Assembly: GCA_023430945.1 (NCBI GenBank)
Contig: JAEYYE010000068.1
Span: forward strand, 1 to 16,548
Source: Bacteroidota bacterium
GTDB lineage: Bacteria > Bacteroidota > Bacteroidia > Flavobacteriales_F > PHOS-HE28
Direction: 5' to 3'
DNA length: 16,548 nucleotides
Made by a program: the position numbers and the translations under genes. The first letter of the stretch is position 1. Each line of letters starts with the position of its first letter. Below, piece by piece: positions 14,264-16,548 of this stretch. Below the pieces are notes generated by a model. That model ran no database searches and was not told where the DNA came from. It was given only the letters and a program-made list of their open reading frames with translations.

Positions 14264-16207
14264 ATGGGATCAATTAAACAGATCGGATCGACCTTTATCC
14301 TTGGCCTTTTCCTCAGCCTGGATCTGGTTGCCGGTGGGAATGATCGCGACGCGATCGTGATCCCGGTTGTTTTTCACATCATCCATATGGATGACAATGA
14401 GAACATCAGCAATGCGCAGATCGCTGATGCGTTGCGGATCTTGAACGAGGACTTCAACCGAGAGAACCCGGATTGGACAACAGTGCGTCCTGAGTTCATC
14501 GATCTGGTGGCTGACGTAGGGATCGAATTTCGGCTGGCGCGGCGCGATCCCGAGGGCAACTGTACAAATGGGGTCACACGCGCCAGAAGTGCTTCCACCT
14601 ATTTGGGGAATGAAGTAACAAGAGGTCTGGTCCAATGGCCGCCGGACAAGTATTTGAATGTATGGGTGACAGCGTCTATCGATACCGTTCTTGCTGCGGT
14701 GGCGACCTCACCTGCGAGCGCCGATCTGGATCCGGCCCAAGACGGGATCGTGATAAGAAACACCTATCTCGGTAGCATTGGCACCGGATCCAATTCTCCG
14801 ATCAATAGAACGCTCACAAGGGCTGTAGGGACGTGGCTCGGTCTCCTGAATACCTGGGGAACGGGACCTGTAGGATCGCCAACAAATTGCGATCAGGATG
14901 ATGGGATCGCTGATACGCCGAATACGATCGGCCATGATCAGTGTGATCTTGATGCAGCCACGTGCGGAAGTCCGTTGGACAATGTGGAGAACTTCATGGA
15001 GGCCTCGTACTGCCAGAAAATGTTCACCGAGGGACAGAAAGCGCGAATGCTTGAAACGTTGAATTCCAGCATTGCCCAACGCGATCAATTGTGGACGGCG
15101 GAAAATCTTGTCGCGACAGGTGTTTTCGAAGAACCGGTGTTGTGCTCGGTAGAATTTTCACCGGCGATCCAAAGTATCTGCCGAGGTGGAAACGTAGTGT
15201 TCACCGATCTCAGTTCCGGGCCGGTGGCACAGCGCATTTGGCAATTTCCCGGCGGAACACCGAATACTTCAACGGATAGCATTGTTACAGGGATCTATGA
15301 ACAACCCGGCACATATGACGTCACATTGACGGTAAGCGACGGAACAACGCAGTTGTCAACCACCGAGCAGGCTGTGGTGAAGGTTTCGCCACTTCCTGGA
15401 ATGGCTGTTCCGATCGAAGAAGGATTTGAATCGGCTGATCCATTGTCCGATCTGGATTGGACAGTGATCGATCATTTGGTATCAACCGGATTTCAGGTCA
15501 CCAATGTTGCCGCCTTCAGTGGATCGAAAAGCCTTGTTGTGCAGAATGGTGCCGGAATGATGGGGGAGTGGGCTGAACTGATCTCACCGCCGATCGACCT
15601 GAGCGGTGAAAGTTCGACCCGGATCGCTTACCGTTATGCGTTCGCACAAAGAGATGCTGGCAATAATGACAAGCTGTTGGTCTATATCAGCCAGAATTGT
15701 GGCACGAATTGGTTCTTGCTGCAGGAATTATATGGAAACGCCGACTTAAATACCGGGGGCATCGTCGTAGATCCATTCATACCGCAGCCAACGCAATGGG
15801 CTTACACCGAGATCACCGATATCCCGTTCAGTTATCTGCAGGAAGACTTCCGGGTGAAGTTCCAATTTCAAGGTGATGGTGGAAATTCATTCTACCTTGA
15901 TGACATCAACATAAATGGATCACCTGTGGGAATGCCAGAACAGGTGGAAAGAGATGCCTGGATGAACGTGGCTCCAAATCCAGCAACGGAATATGCCCAG
16001 GTCGAAGTAGACTTGGAAGAACTCCAACACATCCAGCTGCAGCTCTTTGATCTTACGGGTAAATTGATCGGTACTATATATGAAGGCAATTGCCGTGTGG
16101 GTCCGGATCGTTTCGATCTTCCGATCGCAGACCTGAAGAGCGGGATCTATTCGATCCGTTGCGTTACCGGAAAAGCTTCTCAAAGCTTGCGGTTGATCGT
16201 AATGTGA
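14264..16207 (+). CDS. Secreted pappalysin-like (M43) protein with degenerate zinc site, PKD domain and T9SS type A tail
   Basis: This 647-residue protein has a signal peptide (about 1-24). An M43/cytophagalysin-like domain follows (about 30-275): 'IPVVFHIIH', 'LNEDFNR', 'IEFRLARRDPEGNCTNGVTR', 'YLNVWV', cysteines in the usual pattern, and the Met-turn region NFMEASYC (243-250) followed by 'MFTEGQKARM'. Where active relatives read HExGHxLGLxH, this one reads RAVGTWLGLLN (186-196), so both catalytic pairs and the third ligand are lost. It is probably a pseudoprotease. A PKD domain spans about 295-375, then a jelly-roll/MAM-like domain about 385-555 ('GFESADPLSDLDWT', 'FYLDDININ'). The last ~80 residues (NVAPNPATEY...GIYSIRCVTG) are a T9SS type A sorting domain for export and surface attachment or release. 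Repeat copies flank the gene on both sides. A hairpin (16208-16222) follows the stop. Confidence 0.88.
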   Translation: MGSIKQIGSTFILGLFLSLDLVAGGNDRDAIVIPVVFHIIHMDDNENISNAQIADALRILNEDFNRENPDWTTVRPEFIDLVADVGIEFRLARRDPEGNCTNGVTRARSASTYLGNEVTRGLVQWPPDKYLNVWVTASIDTVLAAVATSPASADLDPAQDGIVIRNTYLGSIGTGSNSPINRTLTRAVGTWLGLLNTWGTGPVGSPTNCDQDDGIADTPNTIGHDQCDLDAATCGSPLDNVENFMEASYCQKMFTEGQKARMLETLNSSIAQRDQLWTAENLVATGVFEEPVLCSVEFSPAIQSICRGGNVVFTDLSSGPVAQRIWQFPGGTPNTSTDSIVTGIYEQPGTYDVTLTVSDGTTQLSTTEQAVVKVSPLPGMAVPIEEGFESADPLSDLDWTVIDHLVSTGFQVTNVAAFSGSKSLVVQNGAGMMGEWAELISPPIDLSGESSTRIAYRYAFAQRDAGNNDKLLVYISQNCGTNWFLLQELYGNADLNTGGIVVDPFIPQPTQWAYTEITDIPFSYLQEDFRVKFQFQGDGGNSFYLDDININGSPVGMPEQVERDAWMNVAPNPATEYAQVEVDLEELQHIQLQLFDLTGKLIGTIYEGNCRVGPDRFDLPIADLKSGIYSIRCVTGKASQSLRLIVM

Positions 16208-16222
16208 ACCAAGCACTTTGGT
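16208..16222 (+). terminator. Weak hairpin after the M43-like gene
   Basis: ACCAA (16208-16212) pairs with TTGGT (16218-16222) directly after the stop codon. The stem is short and has no T run, so termination is doubtful. Confidence 0.2.
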
Positions 16223-16243
16223 CCACGTACGGCAAAGCACAAA

Positions 16244-16369
16244 CCGCAAAGGCGTAAAGAAGGTTAACCGCGACGGCGCATCGACGCGACGGCTACGCAA
16301 CGTAAATACATGAGTTGAAGACGTCGCGTTATCGTCGCGTCGTTGCGTCGTCGCGGTTCAAACGCATTT
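16244..16369 (+). repeat. Long palindromic repeat element, copy 2
   Basis: Same element and orientation as 14008-14143, with a shorter CGCAAAG-type head. The left arm is 16266-16291 and the right arm 16322-16358. The reverse complement of its right arm matches the left arm of copy 1 over 26 bases, which gives the ancestral palindrome. Its own left arm has two substitutions. No GATC inside. It lies between the M43-like gene and the convergent gene at the right edge. Confidence 0.85.
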
Positions 16370-16382
16370 GTCGTGAACGAAA

Positions 16383-16407
16383 AAGCCCCGGCTCTACACC
16401 AGGGCTT
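16383..16407 (-). terminator. Rho-independent terminator of the right-edge minus-strand gene
   Basis: Read on the minus strand, AAGCCCTGG pairs with CCGGGGCTT (9 bp, one T-G wobble) around a 7-base loop, followed by a T run (plus-strand A's at 16380-16384). It starts 23 bases after the stop codon at 16431-16433. Confidence 0.85.
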
Positions 16408-16430
16408 CTTCTGTCGGACTGCACTTCCGA

Positions 16431-16547
16431 TCAACCTTCCGAAGGCTGATCTTTTTCACCATCGGCTTTCGCCGTTTTTTTCTTGCCTTTGGTCACCTTC
16501 ACCTGCACATCGCTCTTGTCCTTGTTCAAGCCCACAACGATCTTATC
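16431..16547 (-). CDS. C-terminal 38 residues of an unidentified protein (5' end outside window)
   Basis: The minus-strand frame is open to the right edge and ends with TGA at 16431-16433. The visible tail begins DKIVVGLNKDKSDVQVKV, then becomes lysine-rich (KGKKKTAKADGEKDQ) and ends PSEG. A low-complexity basic tail like this occurs on many nucleic-acid-binding or translation proteins, but I do not recognise the family. A strong terminator just downstream on the same strand supports a real gene end. Confidence 0.65.
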   Translation of the reverse strand, partial: DKIVVGLNKDKSDVQVKVTKGKKKTAKADGEKDQPSEG

Positions 16548-16548
16548 G

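Noticed and set aside
14373..14388. H-I-I-H near the N-terminus of the M43-like protein as an alternative zinc site
   Set aside because: VVFHxIH is a normal conserved strand in this family, not the metal site, and no Glu is in the HExxH position.
14008..16369. Insertion sequence or composite transposon
   Set aside because: No transposase gene lies in or near the repeats and no target-site duplication is evident.

Overview
The window reads as a chromosomal segment from a member of the Bacteroidota, probably a Flavobacteriales-like lineage with GC content above 50%. Four things point there. Two secreted proteins carry type IX secretion (T9SS) C-terminal signals, one a gliding-motility-associated type B domain and one a type A sorting domain. 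Several genes have a Bacteroidota-type -7 promoter box (TAnnTTTG) close upstream and little or no Shine-Dalgarno sequence. The tRNA does not encode its CCA end. The tetranucleotide GATC is strikingly frequent. The genus cannot be fixed from sequence alone.

Layout, left to right. Bases 2-595 hold the C-terminal part of an AAA+ ATPase. A tRNA-Pro(UGG) follows with its own promoter box and terminator. Then come four plus-strand metabolism and transport genes: a TerC-family membrane protein, an NDH-2 type NADH dehydrogenase closely followed by a Tet/DHA1-like MFS exporter, and sucD. A 535-base gap holds a candidate structured RNA and a palindrome upstream of a PIN-PhoH (PhoH2-type) gene. phoH2 converges on a 1450-residue minus-strand secreted adhesin; the two stop codons abut in one TGATCA palindrome. 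A GC-rich, GATC-free, inverted-repeat-rich gap separates the adhesin from ffh, the SRP GTPase. After ffh lies a two-gene toxin-antitoxin module (DUF6364-like antitoxin, PIN toxin, 4-base overlap). Next is a secreted pappalysin-like (M43) protein with a PKD domain, a jelly-roll-like domain and a T9SS tail. The window ends with the C-terminus of an unidentified minus-strand gene and its terminator.

The housekeeping genes (tRNA, ndh, sucD, phoH2, ffh) look ordinary. The accessory part is more unusual. The M43 protein has lost every residue of its zinc and catalytic motif, so it is probably a pseudoprotease. It is bracketed by two same-orientation copies of a long palindromic repeat of about 130 bases. 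The left copy supplies the last ten codons and the stop of the PIN toxin. The adhesin is built from three copies of a three-module super-repeat and has an early C8 tract that could allow phase variation. No transposase, CRISPR array or phage gene was found.
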